Below are positions 11,702 through 23,700 of a DNA stretch of 64,000 bases, one piece after another. Below the pieces are notes generated by a model. The model was not told the origin of the DNA, searched no databases, and saw nothing but the letters and a program-made list of their open reading frames with translations. A program made the position numbers and the translations under genes. The stretch spans positions 4,463,501 through 4,527,500 of the forward strand of contig CM075186.1 of NCBI GenBank assembly GCA_037577475.1, read 5' to 3'. The stretch comes from Chaunax sp. Z400. Lineage: Eukaryota; Chordata; Actinopteri; Lophiiformes; Chaunacidae. Each line of letters begins with the position of its first letter. Position 1 is the first letter of the stretch.

Positions 11702-12017
11702 TAGGGGTGTAACGGCACATGTATCCCAACCGGAAAGCTTCACTATGGGCCTTACGGGTTCGATACGCACGTGTATGCAGCCAGTGCACGCACGGAACTT
11801 ATTTGTGTGCGTACGGGGACTAAAACTCCAAGGGACAACTTTGGCGAAGGACCGGATGTTGTTGGGTCAGTCAGTGCAGCAGGCTGGTGGTCATGGCGAC
11901 CCTCATCATTTGAGTCTGCTGTGTGGGAACACTTCAGTTTCACAGTCAACTATAATGACGACGGACAAAGACAAGTGGATCCCACCGAAGCCGTATGCCG
12001 ACCCTGTTACACCCCTA
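11702..12017 (+). mobile_element. hAT-type non-autonomous element carrying a BED zinc-finger relic
   Basis: The ends TAGGGGTGTAACGG and CTGTTACACCCCTA are inverted repeats. Flanking octamers gtttaaac and gcttaaag match 6 of 8, as expected for a decayed hAT target duplication. Inside, a reading frame contains VWEHFSFTVNYNDDGQ and, a little later, VCRPC. This resembles the first half of the BED finger (W..F, then C-x2-C) of hAT transposases and ZBED proteins. The His pair of the finger is missing because the terminal repeat follows directly. Internal deletion of an autonomous element is the simplest reading. Confidence 0.7.
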
Positions 12018-12554
12018 GCTTAAAGTGAACCAAACAACCATCTCCACTCCAGTGTGTCTGATTAAATAGCGAGCCGACATTCTCCAAGGAAAGGATGACT
12101 TTCATAGTTCAGCAATTTCAGGATGACAAGTTGAGATGTCATTTTTTTTTTGGCTGCAGATGGGGGGCCGATAAAAAGTAATTAATGACTTAATGTCCCT
12201 TTCGCTGAAGACAAAACAGAAGAAAGACAAAAAGGAGACTGACAAACTATCTCCTGTCTCCCAGTTATATTGCTACCATAAAATAAAAAAAAAGATCTCT
12301 TTTAACCATGAATAAATTAAGCGACTGATTTAAAAACATCCCCAGCTGTCATCTGCCGGCCCTCGTCCATGGAGGAGTCGCCTCTGTCGTCACGGAGGGC
12401 CCAGAGATCAACAACGCAGCTCCAATAAAAAGCTTTTAACCTTTGAAACCGTCAGCCACAGGAAACCTGTGCCGTGTTTATGACCGGTGAGGGAGGAGCA
12501 GGTCATTAACTGCTATGCTCTATCATTTCTCTGATAAGATGGCAATTAGAGACG

Positions 12555-12672
12555 TCACGACACACTGTGCTACAGTTTGTCCATCAATTGTGAGCTGATA
12601 TGTTGTGGCTTGATCACGACACACTGTGCTGCAGTTTGTCCATCAATTATGAGCTGATATATTGTGGATTGA
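12555..12672. repeat. 59-bp tandem duplication
   Basis: Two adjacent copies with period 59, each starting TCACGACACACTGTGCT, differ at only a few positions. Confidence 0.85.
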
Positions 12673-14227
12673 TCAAATAAATGTTGGCAATATCTCCAAA
12701 AAAATATTAGTAATATGTTAAGTATGAGCAGTTGGGATTTTCTTTTATGAAAAAAGTTAAACTTTTGATTTGGTTAACTTCATTACTTTTCTATCAGGAT
12801 AAGGATAATGCTGATCAAGTGAGCAGTTATCTGAAGAGAGTTGAAGACTTGATCATTAACCAAACTGTTAATTATTATATTTAATAAGACTTGGAGCTTA
12901 AGAGCACAAAGTTGTGAGTTTCACACCGAGGGTCAGATAACATGCTGGTGACGTCATCCTGATACAACCACCAATAGAGATCAACTTTGTTGGCAAATAC
13001 AAATCATTACCATCATTACTGAAAGCAGAGGTCATGATAGGCATTCCAACACAGACACAACTCCTCAATGATTCTCCCTGTAGGAGATGAAACCTTTATG
13101 GGGTTTACAAGATGATTTATAAAACTTTCAGGGTTACAACAAAATGATAATTGAATGGGTCCCTTCAGAGAATCAGGGCTGCCACAGCAGCAGATACTAC
13201 AGCGACAGCTTGAAAAATATACTAGAAAGGTGTGAATTTTAACATCATAACATGCCACATACAAATTATGAATGACAGGAAGAGTTCATAAGAGCAAATA
13301 TTCCCCAGAATAACAAAAGGCTGTTATGAGTTTGAACACTGATTCTAAAAAGATCCAGATAATAATCCAGATCTGCTGAATTAAAAACATTTGTGTTAAA
13401 CTATTAGAGTTGTCATGTTATCAAAACACCATCATTTTTCTTTCATTTTTTATTATAAGACTAAACAGACATAGGATACTTAAGCCTTGGTGGATGTATG
13501 CTCTGTACTTTCTTTATGAAAGGCCTGTTTGTGGATATGTTTTATAGAATGTTCCATTTGTGGCCTCCTGACATGTGGCTGCTGTTTACATACAAATGAT
13601 GGAAGGTGAATAAGGATTTTTTTTAAAAAGCTGTCTTAAGGTGTGTGGTTGTACTTCAAAACCAAAATATTGTATTCATATTTTATCAGCCTTGACAACA
13701 TAGGTATGTAGTGCTCATTACTAATGAGGATAATCGATTGTTAATAAGTGCATAATAAAGGATTTATTAGCCTCGTAGGGCATTGTTCTGGCTTTAGGTC
13801 CAGTAGCTGCAAAAATGTGCATAGTTGACTCCTAATAAATGCAAAATAAAGTTTGTATTAATCTTAATAAAGCAACAGAAAAGCTTAGCTGTAGTTTGTA
13901 TTACATTGCAGATACTTTTGTCCAAAGTGATTTACAACATGTTCATTCCTCTTTATAAGTTTGTTCGTCTGTTTATAAGTTTAGAGACCAAACCATTACT
14001 GTTAGTTCCAGCCCTATAAACTACAATATTAATATTCAGGTAGCATTAGAGTTTATGAAGGTGGAATACACATGTTCCCACCCTGAGGTTGCAGATCAAA
14101 CTGAGGAGAAACCCTGCAGTCTTGATGGTTAACTCACTAAATCGAAAGCACGTCACAGGTTATCCTGCAGCCTGTTTCAACATGAGATCTCAGATCACTG
14201 TTAAACACAATGAATGAGTCAGATAGA

Positions 14228-14346
14228 GGTCCAGTAGTAAGAAACAGGTCCAGTAGTAAGAAACAGGTCCAGTAGTAAGAAACAGGTCCAGTAGTAAGAA
14301 ACAGGTCCAGTAGTAAGAAACAGGTCCAGTAGTAAGAAACAGGTCC
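14228..14346. repeat. 19-bp minisatellite, six copies
   Basis: Unit GGTCCAGTAGTAAGAAACA is repeated six times head-to-tail almost without change, followed by a partial GGTCC. It lies about 200 bp downstream of the inferred first exon of ppip5k1. Since 19 is not a multiple of 3, the apparent long reading frames here are artefacts. Confidence 0.95.
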
Positions 14347-14545
14347 GGGACGAAGAATGACCCGCACCAAACATACATAAATGAGTCATTGCGTCGCCGA
14401 CTCTCTACATAACAGTCCTAACTGAGACAGTTAGGCTATAAAACGATGAAAGCTCGCCTGCTTTTGTCCATTTACACGGACACAACAGCAAGATACAACT
14501 TTCCTCTATCAGCAGCGAAGAGAGAGGATTAAAAACAGGACTTAC

Positions 14546-14740
14546 CGGCGGAAAACAATTAGAAGTCAGTCAGCTGTTCACGTCCTGATTTCCTCTAGCT
14601 GAATTAGACTGAATGAAGCCGCTGCCGCCCGGATTTAGCGTTCAAACTTTCGGTAAAGTTGTGGGCTACACGCTATAGTTCATGTCCCGGTCATCGCCGG
14701 TGATTAGCCATAGCTGCCGCTGTTAGCTTCCTTCCTTTTC
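14546..14740 (-). promoter_or_regulatory. ppip5k1: CpG-rich promoter and untranslated exon 1 of ppip5k1
   Basis: On the minus strand a consensus donor (CCGCCG followed by GTAAGT) ends a putative exon at 14,546. The sequence upstream to about 14,740 is locally rich in CpG and GC compared with the AT-rich surroundings. There is no TATA box, which fits a housekeeping promoter. The transcription start is not determined. Inference from position and composition. Confidence 0.55.
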
Positions 14741-15060
14741 TTCACGTTTTCTCTTTTTTTAAATACAAAGTTTAAGGTCATTACTGCCGTCTAGTGGTTG
14801 AAATTGAGCATTGCAGCACCACACGCTCACATGGCTGATAGAGGGAAGTTCTGTGCCACAGATACTTGATAAAAATGGTTAAATAAACAGCGTCACTGCT
14901 GGTAATCAGCCATATCCGCTGCTGCTGACTGCTGTAGCTTCACCTTTTCTTTCTTTTTTTCTTTTTTTTTTTACATGGTTTGTTATTTAAAAGCTATGTC
15001 ATCACTGCCATCCCGCGGCTAAAACTGAGAATCGCAGCTCCACACGCTCTAATGACCGAT
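14686..15060. repeat. Diverged tandem duplication next to the ppip5k1 promoter
   Basis: About 14,686-14,850 and 14,890-15,060 share an ordered series of blocks: a 'gtcatcgccggtgattagcc' / 'gcgtcactgctggtaatcag' pair, a pyrimidine-rich run, 'tcattactgccgtc' / 'tcatcactgccatc', and 'cacacgctc' near the end. Identity is partial, so the duplication is old. Confidence 0.6.
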
Positions 15061-15518
15061 GGAGAATTTATTTGACCTCCTCAATGGAGTCACCGGTGGT
15101 GCTGGATCCACTGAAACAACCTGGTGCTGGTGCCACCATGGCAGTATGCTTCCAGTATTCCTTGCCGGCATTCGGATCCTAAACAGCGGGAGGCAACGTC
15201 GGCAAAAAGGTTTTAGTGAGACAACCAGACATATTACAGCAAATCCTGTTGGAATGTCGGAGTCATGCCTTGAAAGAACTTTCAAATACCAAAACACTGC
15301 ACAACGGCTTGTAAAAACAGGATTGTAATCCTGGGCGTTAGCATTTAGTCTGTTTGAGACAATAACAAGGTAAACTGTAGAGGCAATGAACTTTATTGCA
15401 TTATAACATAAACTTGTTAATATTTTATGTATGATTCGGAGATGTAATGCCTTACCTGAGGTCAGTAAGGTGTTGTAATTTAAAGATAAATTGTGATTCT
15501 AACCAAGGTAAATGATGA

Positions 15519-15590
15519 TTCCCACACCGGGAGTCGAACCCGGGCCGCCTGGGTGAAAACCAGAAATCCTAACCGCTAGACCATGTGGGA
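15519..15590 (-). tRNA. tRNA-Glu (anticodon TTC)
   Basis: Reading the minus strand, 72 bases fold as tRNA-Glu. The acceptor TCCCACA pairs with TGTGGGA plus discriminator A. The A box is TGGTCTAGCGG, the anticodon loop contains TTTTCAC (anticodon TTC), and the B box is GGTTCGACTCC. The anticodon stem carries one C-to-T change relative to the usual vertebrate form, giving a T-G wobble at the top of the stem, so the fold is kept. No run of four or more T occurs for about 200 bases downstream on the transcribed strand, so termination is unclear. Confidence 0.88.
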
Positions 15591-15651
15591 GTTGATTTTA
15601 GTTTAAAACACAACAAAAAACTCTGGCCTATTTTTCCTGAATTAAAGAAAA

Positions 15652-15812
15652 TTTCCGAATTTGAATTCGGAAAAACAAAGCAGAATTTAATTTTTCATAA
15701 AACCGTTTCCCAGAATTCTGAGATAATTTTCCCATTAATTCAGAAAAACAAGCGTTTTCATGACAAAATAAAATTCAGATTTTTTTTTTCATCAAAACTT
15801 ATCTCAGAATTC
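15652..15812. repeat. AT-rich spacer with short perfect palindromes between the two tRNA-Glu copies
   Basis: TTTCCGAATT-TG-AATTCGGAAA at 15,652-15,673 is a perfect inverted repeat, and CAGAATTCTG occurs twice (about 15,711 and 15,803). The T- and A-rich material between resembles a repeated EcoRI-site-bearing motif. Confidence 0.7.
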
Positions 15813-15867
15813 TGAGGTAATTATCTCAGATGAGATCAATTATGATACTGAACAAGGTAAATGATGA

Positions 15868-15920
15868 TTCCCACACCGGGAGTCGGACCCGTGCCGCCTG
15901 GGTGAAAACCAGAAATCCTA
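15868..15920 (-). pseudogene. Truncated tRNA-Glu copy
   Basis: The 3' 53 bases of the tRNA-Glu at 15,519 recur here, with about 10 bases of identical 3' flank (AAGGTAAATGATGA on plus). The B box is changed (GGTTCGA to GGTCCGA) and a second base differs in the variable/T region. The A box and 5' acceptor strand are missing, so it cannot make a tRNA. Confidence 0.85.
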
Positions 15921-15989
15921 GGTGATTTTTTTTTTCATGAAAACAATATGCTTCCATAAGATTTTGACTAAGATATTATTAAGAAATTG

Positions 15990-16190
15990 TTCCTGATGGC
16001 AGCTCCATTAATGTGTGAGTGTTTGTGTGAATGATTACTGCTCCTGATGAGCAGGTGGCGCCTTGCATGCTGGCCTCTTCCACCACTGTGTGAATGTGTG
16101 TGAGAACGGGTGAATGCAGGCTTGTGTTGTAAACGCTTTGAGTGGCCAGTCAGACTATGTAAGTACAGTTCATTTACCATTAATACATTT
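15990..16190 (+). repeat. Fish SINE / retroposon tail
   Basis: Contains the ordered blocks 'gcagctccattaatgtgtga', 'gtgtgtgagaacgggtgaat', 'gctttgagtggccagtcaga' and 'cagttcatttaccatt'. This is the 3' part of an abundant fish retroposon. A short relic of the same tail is at about 30,562. Class from memory. Confidence 0.6.
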
Positions 16191-16199
16191 CTGTGAAAT

Positions 16200-19100
16200 A
16201 CCTGGTAAAACATAAAAAAGCATGCAAATGTACATATATCAACAAATGTGAATCAGATTTTTGTCATTTAAGGAATCTAACACATACAGACTTTTTATTT
16301 CATTAGGTGAAGTTATTCAGCACCTCACACAGGAACCACACACTGTTAGCTGAGGTATGAAACAAGCCTTACATAGATTTAATGCCACAGTTGCCTTTGC
16401 TTCCCATTGAGCCATTCCCAGCATCAGACCAGAACTGGTCCCTGCCAGACAGCCCAGTGTGGCTGATGTGAATCTGGCAACCTGTAAAGAAAAGGTGGAG
16501 CCGCTCGCTGCCCCATCATGCAGCAGGACATGAGAAGTCAGTCTGTGCTTTGGCACAAGGGAGTAGTGTTTGCAAAAATCCAGTGACCACCTCTCCCTCC
16601 TTCTCCTCATCTTCACTCTCTCACCACCTATCCTCAAGTCAAGATCCTCTTTTTTTAAATACTTGAAATTATGTAATGCACTTAAGAAAAAGTCTAAATG
16701 CTCTGTCTTCAAAGGACATACTATCACTGATGGTTGAAAGCCTGCTGACAAACACGTCCTTGTCCGGTATAAGGCACAGTCACATCACATGGAGACAGAA
16801 ACAGAGGAAACAGAGGTGAAAAGGTCTGTTTGAAAGTGTGCATGGCTGTAAAATTAAGTTTGTCAGCAGTAAATTAGCATAGTCCCCTATAGAGAAGAGC
16901 TTGTTAAAATGTTTGCACTGACAAATTTAGATCTATACCCGAATATGTGTTTAAAAAAACAGGAAACTTTCCTTCATGTAGTTTCTATGGATGAAAATGA
17001 TAGGTAGCTGAAGTGAATGGGTTCACCAGGTTCTCTCTACCTCTACCTCTCTTCTTCACTTTCTCCCACAGATTTCCTGAAAGAGGGGAAGATATTTGTC
17101 ATTTATTATGACTCATTAGCTGAAACTATGACTGATCTTTATACAAAACATCACTAATGCATCATGCTTCAGGCCATGGTGGCTGTGAATTGTTTTTTTT
17201 TTGTTTTGTTCAAAGCTTCTATTAGCTGCAGTCATAAAAGAAATGTAGAAGATTTGCTTGTCATTTGTCGCATCAGCTCAAAAGCAAAAACAAATGACGA
17301 TTTACTGATAAACAAGAATGACACTCAGAGTTTTGTGGAAATCGGTCCAATAGTTTTTGCTTGTTTAGGAAAAATGATGAAAAAATTCCCTTTTTTGTAA
17401 TGTAATGTAATTGTATGTAATGTAATACAAATGTAATTTGTAATGTTAAGGAAACTAATGGACCCTGGTTCTAAATCTGCACCAGATTTAATGGATTCTT
17501 GTCTGGCCTATGCTCCACCCCTCCTCAAGTTTATGTGGAAATCGGTTGAGTAGTTTTTGCATAAATAGGGAAAATGTGTTAAAAAAATTAAAAAATCAAA
17601 CCATATTTCAGAATGTTGAGGAAAAAAATTCTTTGATCTGGATCCGGATCTCTGCACTAAAATCTAATGAACTTGTCCCCTGGCACAAAGTTACGTGAAA
17701 TTTGTATAACATTTTGAGAAATCTTGCTGACAAGCAAACAAACCAGCTAAAACGGGTAAAGGGCATACCTCTGCCAAGGCTGAACAATCCTACAGGTCTT
17801 AAATAAGAATCATACAATAAATCATGGAGAGCAAGCACAGTAACCAGAGAGTGTCATCAGGACCACAGCATGAAACCATGTGAAGGTCTAATTTGAATTG
17901 CTCAGGTTATTATTACTATTTCAATTATTAGTAGCAAAAGTTAATTGCATTTTTTGGGGCTTGAACGTGTTTGAAATCTCATGAAACTTTGCACATATGT
18001 CAGTAGTAGTGAGAATTTAGGTGTATTATGAGTGATGTGGCAAAGGCGTGGCAAATGGCTTCCCAGCGCCCCCTAAAGAATAACCCCGGCGGTAAGTTTA
18101 ACATACATGTGCAAACTTCAGTAGATGTGTGTATCACATACTTCAAGTTTTCTTTGTTTTTTCAACAGTGTTTAAGGTCACATCAGTCTGTGTTTCTTCA
18201 GCGACTGTGCAAGTCATCACGTATATATCTTCCGATCAGTGTCACTGGAAGAAATACCTGCTCAACATCTCCTCATCCGTTTTTTCCAAACATGCTCATT
18301 AGAGCTATCAGTGTGGTTTGTACAGTACATCCACCCATTTACACATTTACAGCTATAAAGCAGCTATTCACCTCTATGGAGAGGCTGCCAACACACACAC
18401 ACACACACACACACACCTTTCCTTCATGGATAGCAGGAGGAGATGCCGAGCCAGGACTGCTTGAAAGAAGGCCTTATGAGGGGGAACCACACAAGCACAC
18501 ACACACACACATAAGTATGACAAGCAGCCTTCATATACACATCTTGTATGTGTGACAACAATCCTGTGTAGGAAGAAGAAACCTTTACATCTGATGGCTG
18601 CAGGATTACAGCAGCATAAATACAATAAAACATGTTATCATCTCAGTTTAATTCTAGATAGTGCCTCGTCTCTTGAGGGAGATGGTGTCCTCTAATGGTC
18701 AAGAAATAAGTTGCAGGTTTCTCTAAAAATGCTCGGGTCCATCTTTCAGGTTAATCTGTCCACTAGTTTTTGTGTAATCCTGCTAACAAACAGACAAACA
18801 AGCAAACAAACCGATCACATAACCTCCTTGGTGGAGGTGACAAAGCCTCCAGTGAGAGATCAGTGAACTGGGAACTGGGATATAATAATAAAGTATGCTT
18901 ATGTGTATGATGCATGCAATAATGCAACTGTTGAATTTGGGTACCAGCATCTTTTTCAGTCTAATTCATGCACTGGTTATAGTCTGAATCAAAGACTGCC
19001 CAACGTTGCCATGTTATTAGCATTGTTAAAAGTCTTCAATATTGTTCAATTTGTGTACCACATGATTCATCACAAAAGTTATTATCATATGCTTAATCTT

Positions 19101-20260
19101 TGAATTCTTTACATGTCTGTGTGTGATGCCTTTGTGCATGTGTGAGTAGGTGTGTGTTTGCCAGAGAGAACAGAGAGTTGATGCACTCTCACACCCATCA
19201 ACTGAAACAGACGCCTCAGCACTTTTCCTCAACTTGAAATTTGTCACCCTGAAGAAAAAGCCTCAGTCTTGTTCCATCTGATCCATCAGACTGTCTGTGT
19301 CAGCAATATTCCAGTTTGTCTCCGGCGTGTTGCCACTCATATTTGGATTATTTCAGGCAGAGAGGAGAGAAAACACAAGCGCCTCTGTGTTGACCTCCCT
19401 CGTCCACTCTGAGAGGTCTTTCAGGTGGACTGTGCAATGCCTCTGGTTGTGAGTCCAGTCTGCACTCACCGAGACTGTAAATGAGCTGAAATCAGTTGCC
19501 ATAAACAATGAACGGTTTGGATGTGTCGACAAAGGTATGCAGAAAAACACACACACTCGTTACAGAGCAAATATGAGTCGTCTCAAGTTAACCCAAAATT
19601 TAAAAAAAAACATTCTCCATTTTTATTGTAACAAAAGGGACATTCATGGTCCAACTAACATGTTATATTAAATAAACTGGTGAGCAACAGGATATCACAG
19701 TCATTTACTATGTTACATTATTGATTTTGTGAGTCAGCTCAACACCATAACTGCACACACTTTCCTTTACGACTCAGACTGTGAAAACAGACTACCTGTC
19801 TGTTTCTACAGACTCATTGTGTGCCTCAGTATATACAGTAGTTAGTCCAACATATAAAACCTATACTCAACACTTTAACAGCCAAAGTGCAGTTTCAGGC
19901 TGATGACACAATAACATACCTGAGGGCCTTTCCTGCTGCTGAATGGTTCAGTTCTTCCAGCACCACAGGACAGCATTACTTTTACTCTCTTGTTCTGGCT
20001 TTGTCGCTTGAGTGACAGAGAACTGAAGGAAAAGTCATAGTATAATATATCCATACCTGAGGCCTTAAGTAATGCATAGAAAACTGTAATAGACAACCAT
20101 AGTAGGTCTTCTCCTATAATGAAGCATCTTTATCTTTTTTTAAGCATCAACTTTATCTTACTTTATTTATGTATGCAATCTCAAAAAAAAAAAATTTAAA
20201 AAGCCGAAACGTTTGACAGGAAATGTATCAACGATACGTATTGATACGATAAGTATTCAA
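16200..20260. other. Intergenic, no gene supported
   Basis: AT-rich, with short reading frames only. It holds diverged copies of the repeat described at 4,999 (about 17,200-17,800 and 18,740-18,840), a TAATG-type simple repeat at about 17,398-17,450 and short CA runs near 18,393 and 18,495. Confidence 0.5.
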
Positions 20261-20264
20261 AAGA

Positions 20265-20765
20265 TTTCCATCCATCCATCTATTCCATTCATCCATCCTC
20301 TTCCACTTATCTGGGATAAGGTTGTGGTGGCTGCAGGCTAATGTACCTCTACCCAGCAACATTTTCATGCTCCTCCTGAGGAATTCCAAGGTATTCCTAT
20401 GCAAGATGACACATGTAATCCCTCCAGTGAGTTCTGGGTCTGGCCTAGGGTCTCCCCTCAGAAAACCTCCAAAGGGAGTCGCCCAGGAGGCCTCCTAATC
20501 AGATGCCTGAACTACCTCAACTGGCTCCTTCTGACATGAGCCTCCTCAGCCTCAGCTAAATGAGCTTCACCCTTCGGATGAGGCTCATTTCATCCGCTTG
20601 TATTCACAATCTCATTCTTTCTGTCACTACCCAGAGTTCATGACCATAGCTGGGGATTGTAAAGCTTTTCCTTCTGGCTCAGCTCCCTCTTCACCAGGAT
20701 GAACAAGAACAAGAACCCAAGATACTCAAACTCCATCGCTTGGGACAGTAACTCACCCCCAAAAC
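20265..20765 (-). mobile_element. Degenerate non-LTR retrotransposon (LINE), 3' end of the reverse-transcriptase ORF
   Basis: Begins with CATC repeats. The following blocks ('ctcctgaggaattccaagg', 'gggagtcgcccaggaggc', 'cactacccagagttcatgac', 'cagctccctcttcacca') match, in order, the antisense of the C-terminal part of a very common fish LINE ORF. Frameshifts and deletions are frequent, so it is dead. Family assignment is from memory. Confidence 0.65.
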
Positions 20766-23700
20766 AGAGGAAGCAAAAAGATATCCGTCTAAAACCAGAA
20801 TTTACATTTCATAACATTTGTTCACAATCTATTTGAGTTGCTTAAAGTTATTCCCAAGAGCCGATGGAAAATCAAGCATGCTTTTTGAGCAAGTAAGACC
20901 AAAAGTCAAAAGCGATCCTCTGAGGTTGTAATGTTGCAACAATACAAACGTGTTTCATCGAATAAACAAACATACATATGAATTTATATATTTACATTTT
21001 TCACCTACATCCTTACCGCTGAGACTGAAGATGGATTTTTCTCCTGAGGGGGGTGATGGATACAGTACCAGTCAAAGGTTTGGACACAGAAATGTGATCA
21101 TTCCTACAGAAAAGGTTCATCCTCTGAGGAGCGTGGACAAAGTGCTGCCCAAGATGATGAAAAGTCAGATGAGTTTTGTAACTTATATATTTCGATTAAT
21201 ATGTAAATGCAGATGGACTGAGGAGCAGCTTTAACGTTAATATGACAATCAGCTGTGACACATCGCTGGCTCTTAACTAAGTGAGTCAAGTTCTTACTCA
21301 TATTGTAATTTCTACCTTCTAACAGATTACTCATTATGTGTGAGGATGAATAACTCTCTGTTTCCAAGAGATGTGACACAGATGTAGTTCCTATACAGCG
21401 TATACGGTGGAAAAGTATGGTTTTGTTGACTCAGCCTACATACTATTCCTTTGTCTGACATTTCATTTTGGGCTATGGAGCAAGACAAGTCTGTCTGAGA
21501 TCACCGCCATAAAGTAAATTATTTTGTGGTTGTTAGGGGTATTTTCCATGTGACAAAGTTTTTTCTCATTAAAACTACAGTTGGGCTTTCTTGTGATTCA
21601 AAGAGCATCATATGAATTTTGTGGGAAAGTGGGAAACACTTCTTCCTTGTCAGGAACGTCTGTTGAAGTTTCTTTGCTCAACAACTTTCCATTTGATATC
21701 TGTGGCTGCACAGGCCATATGATTATGAATGTGCAAGAGATTAAGGATTAAGCACGTGACCCCCAGGCAAACATTCCCTGTGTATAAAAAGCAACAACAT
21801 AAACCTATAAAATAGATGTTTGAAGGTGGCGTGGTAGAAAAATGTTCTTTGCTGCTCTCACCAGGCAACAGCTGTTTGACATGAATGATGGCGAGTAAAC
21901 CTGATGTTGCCATTTCATCTGTGTGCAGCTGCTGAATAAACATCGAGTCTGCAAATAAGCACAAATTTAGAGCAAATCAGCCGTTAATACGCTTTCCTTT
22001 GAAGGTGTAGACGCTAACTGTGCGTCAGTGAGTGCAGCGAGCACACAGCCAGTATTTACACCTCTGAATAGAGATGAACGGGAGACACGCCTTCCCTCAA
22101 CCTCAGGCCAACATTAGCATGTTTAACTTTAAACTAAATGCACACACACACTAGCAGCAGCAAATATACTTAATGATTTTAGTTTTTTTAATCAGCTACT
22201 TTGTAAACACACATAATTAAATACACTTCTTGAGAACATTCCACATTCTCTGATATTATTAGACAGACTTCCACCTCATTTTTTGACAGAACTGTAAATT
22301 TCATACTTCCTCAAGTGGGAATAATCGGAACATTACAGCAACATAAACGGCTTTGAGATTATTTTACTGTGGGTGACTTCACCGAGAAACTGCTCAGAAT
22401 CAGTCAATCAAACCAAATTAATTTCCCTGGTACAAAATGAATGCACCATTCTGTGTTTGGGTGGCATCGGGAAGACAAATCAACCAAATAGCAGCTAGCA
22501 GGATATATTGTACCATAGCCACAGAGAATACTTGTTTCTAATTAGCTTGCTGGTCATGGATGCTCTATAAGAGCACAACTTTAAAGCATTCATGGTTAAA
22601 ATAATCCATCCACCTATTTTCTAGAACCGCTCATCCTTTGTAAGGTCACCAGGGCGATGGAGCCTATCCCTGCTGACAGAGGCCGAGAGGCGAGGTACAC
22701 CCTGGACAGGTTATCAGTTCATCACAGGGCTGACACATGGAGACAAACAAGCATTCACACTCACATTCACACTTATCGACTAATATAAAGTCATCAACTC
22801 ACCTATTTGGTTTGTTTTAAGACGTCACGCTCCTCACAGAAAGGGCCAGGTCTGGATTTGAATCTATATAAATAAACATAAATCTGGTCAAAGGTTAACC
22901 ACCATTTCAACTCAGGGAACAAGGAGTAAAAATTGAAAAGAAACCATCAGAACAGTTCTGTTATCTCTCTTCGGTGAAAGAGACCAGGTTACCTCCACCA
23001 AGGAGGATATGTGTGCATTTGTTTGCCTGTTTATTTGATTGCTTGTTAGTTGGTCAGCAGGATTACGCCAAAACTGGACAGATTTCCGCAAAATTTGGAA
23101 AAATAATGGAGCATGGCTCAGGTAAGTAAATTCTGGTATGGATCTGGATAAGTGGCAGATCCAAGAATTTTTTACCGCTTTCTTTAGGGTGTTTTTGGAT
23201 GAGGGGTGGGGCATGAGTCAGGCAAGATAAACAGATGTGTAGGATTGTTCAGCCCTTGTGGAGGAATGCGCTCTATTGAGTGCCATATCAATTTAACCTG
23301 ACTTCCAAAAAAGACAATGATAAAAGACCGGCAGACAGTGGATCCATCTCATGCACTCCTTGTTTTCAGGCAGCATGGGACAAAGCATAAGATGATATTA
23401 CATAACATTACATAATACAAGCTCAATCAATACGTATGCAGTAGCATTAGACTCCACCAGGATCTGAGGGTCTACCACCAACATGTGCATCTTGAGCACG
23501 AACTATAAGATGTGAAAGAGCGTTTACTTGCTGTTGTCACTGAACTTATCACCAGGTAGCTCATGTTGTTGTCTAACGCTTCAGTTTGTTACAATCAATG
23601 GTTCTCACATACAGTCACAAGCCTTCACACTCCAGACTCTTCCTATCTAGGAAATAATCGTTCAGTCATGCCGCAACCATCGCTCAGTAAATCAAATTAA

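Larger units (their letters stand above)
8430..14540 (-). other. ppip5k1: Long first intron of ppip5k1
   Basis: This is the interval between coding exon 1 and the inferred untranslated exon at about 14,546. It holds two long TG tracts, a hAT-derived fragment (11,702-12,017), a 59-bp tandem duplication (12,555-12,672) and a 19-bp minisatellite (14,228-14,346). I see no other exon that I can support. Confidence 0.6.

Noticed and set aside
14228..14346. CRISPR-like direct repeats
   Set aside because: Units are contiguous with no spacers, and the DNA is a vertebrate genome.
14137..14378. Overlapping minus-strand frames with LLLDLFLTTGPVSYYWTC repeats
   Set aside because: They are translations of the 19-bp minisatellite, which reads open in several frames.
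16317..16751. 144-codon minus-strand frame
   Set aside because: No recognisable domain, no splice context, and composition like the surrounding intergenic DNA.
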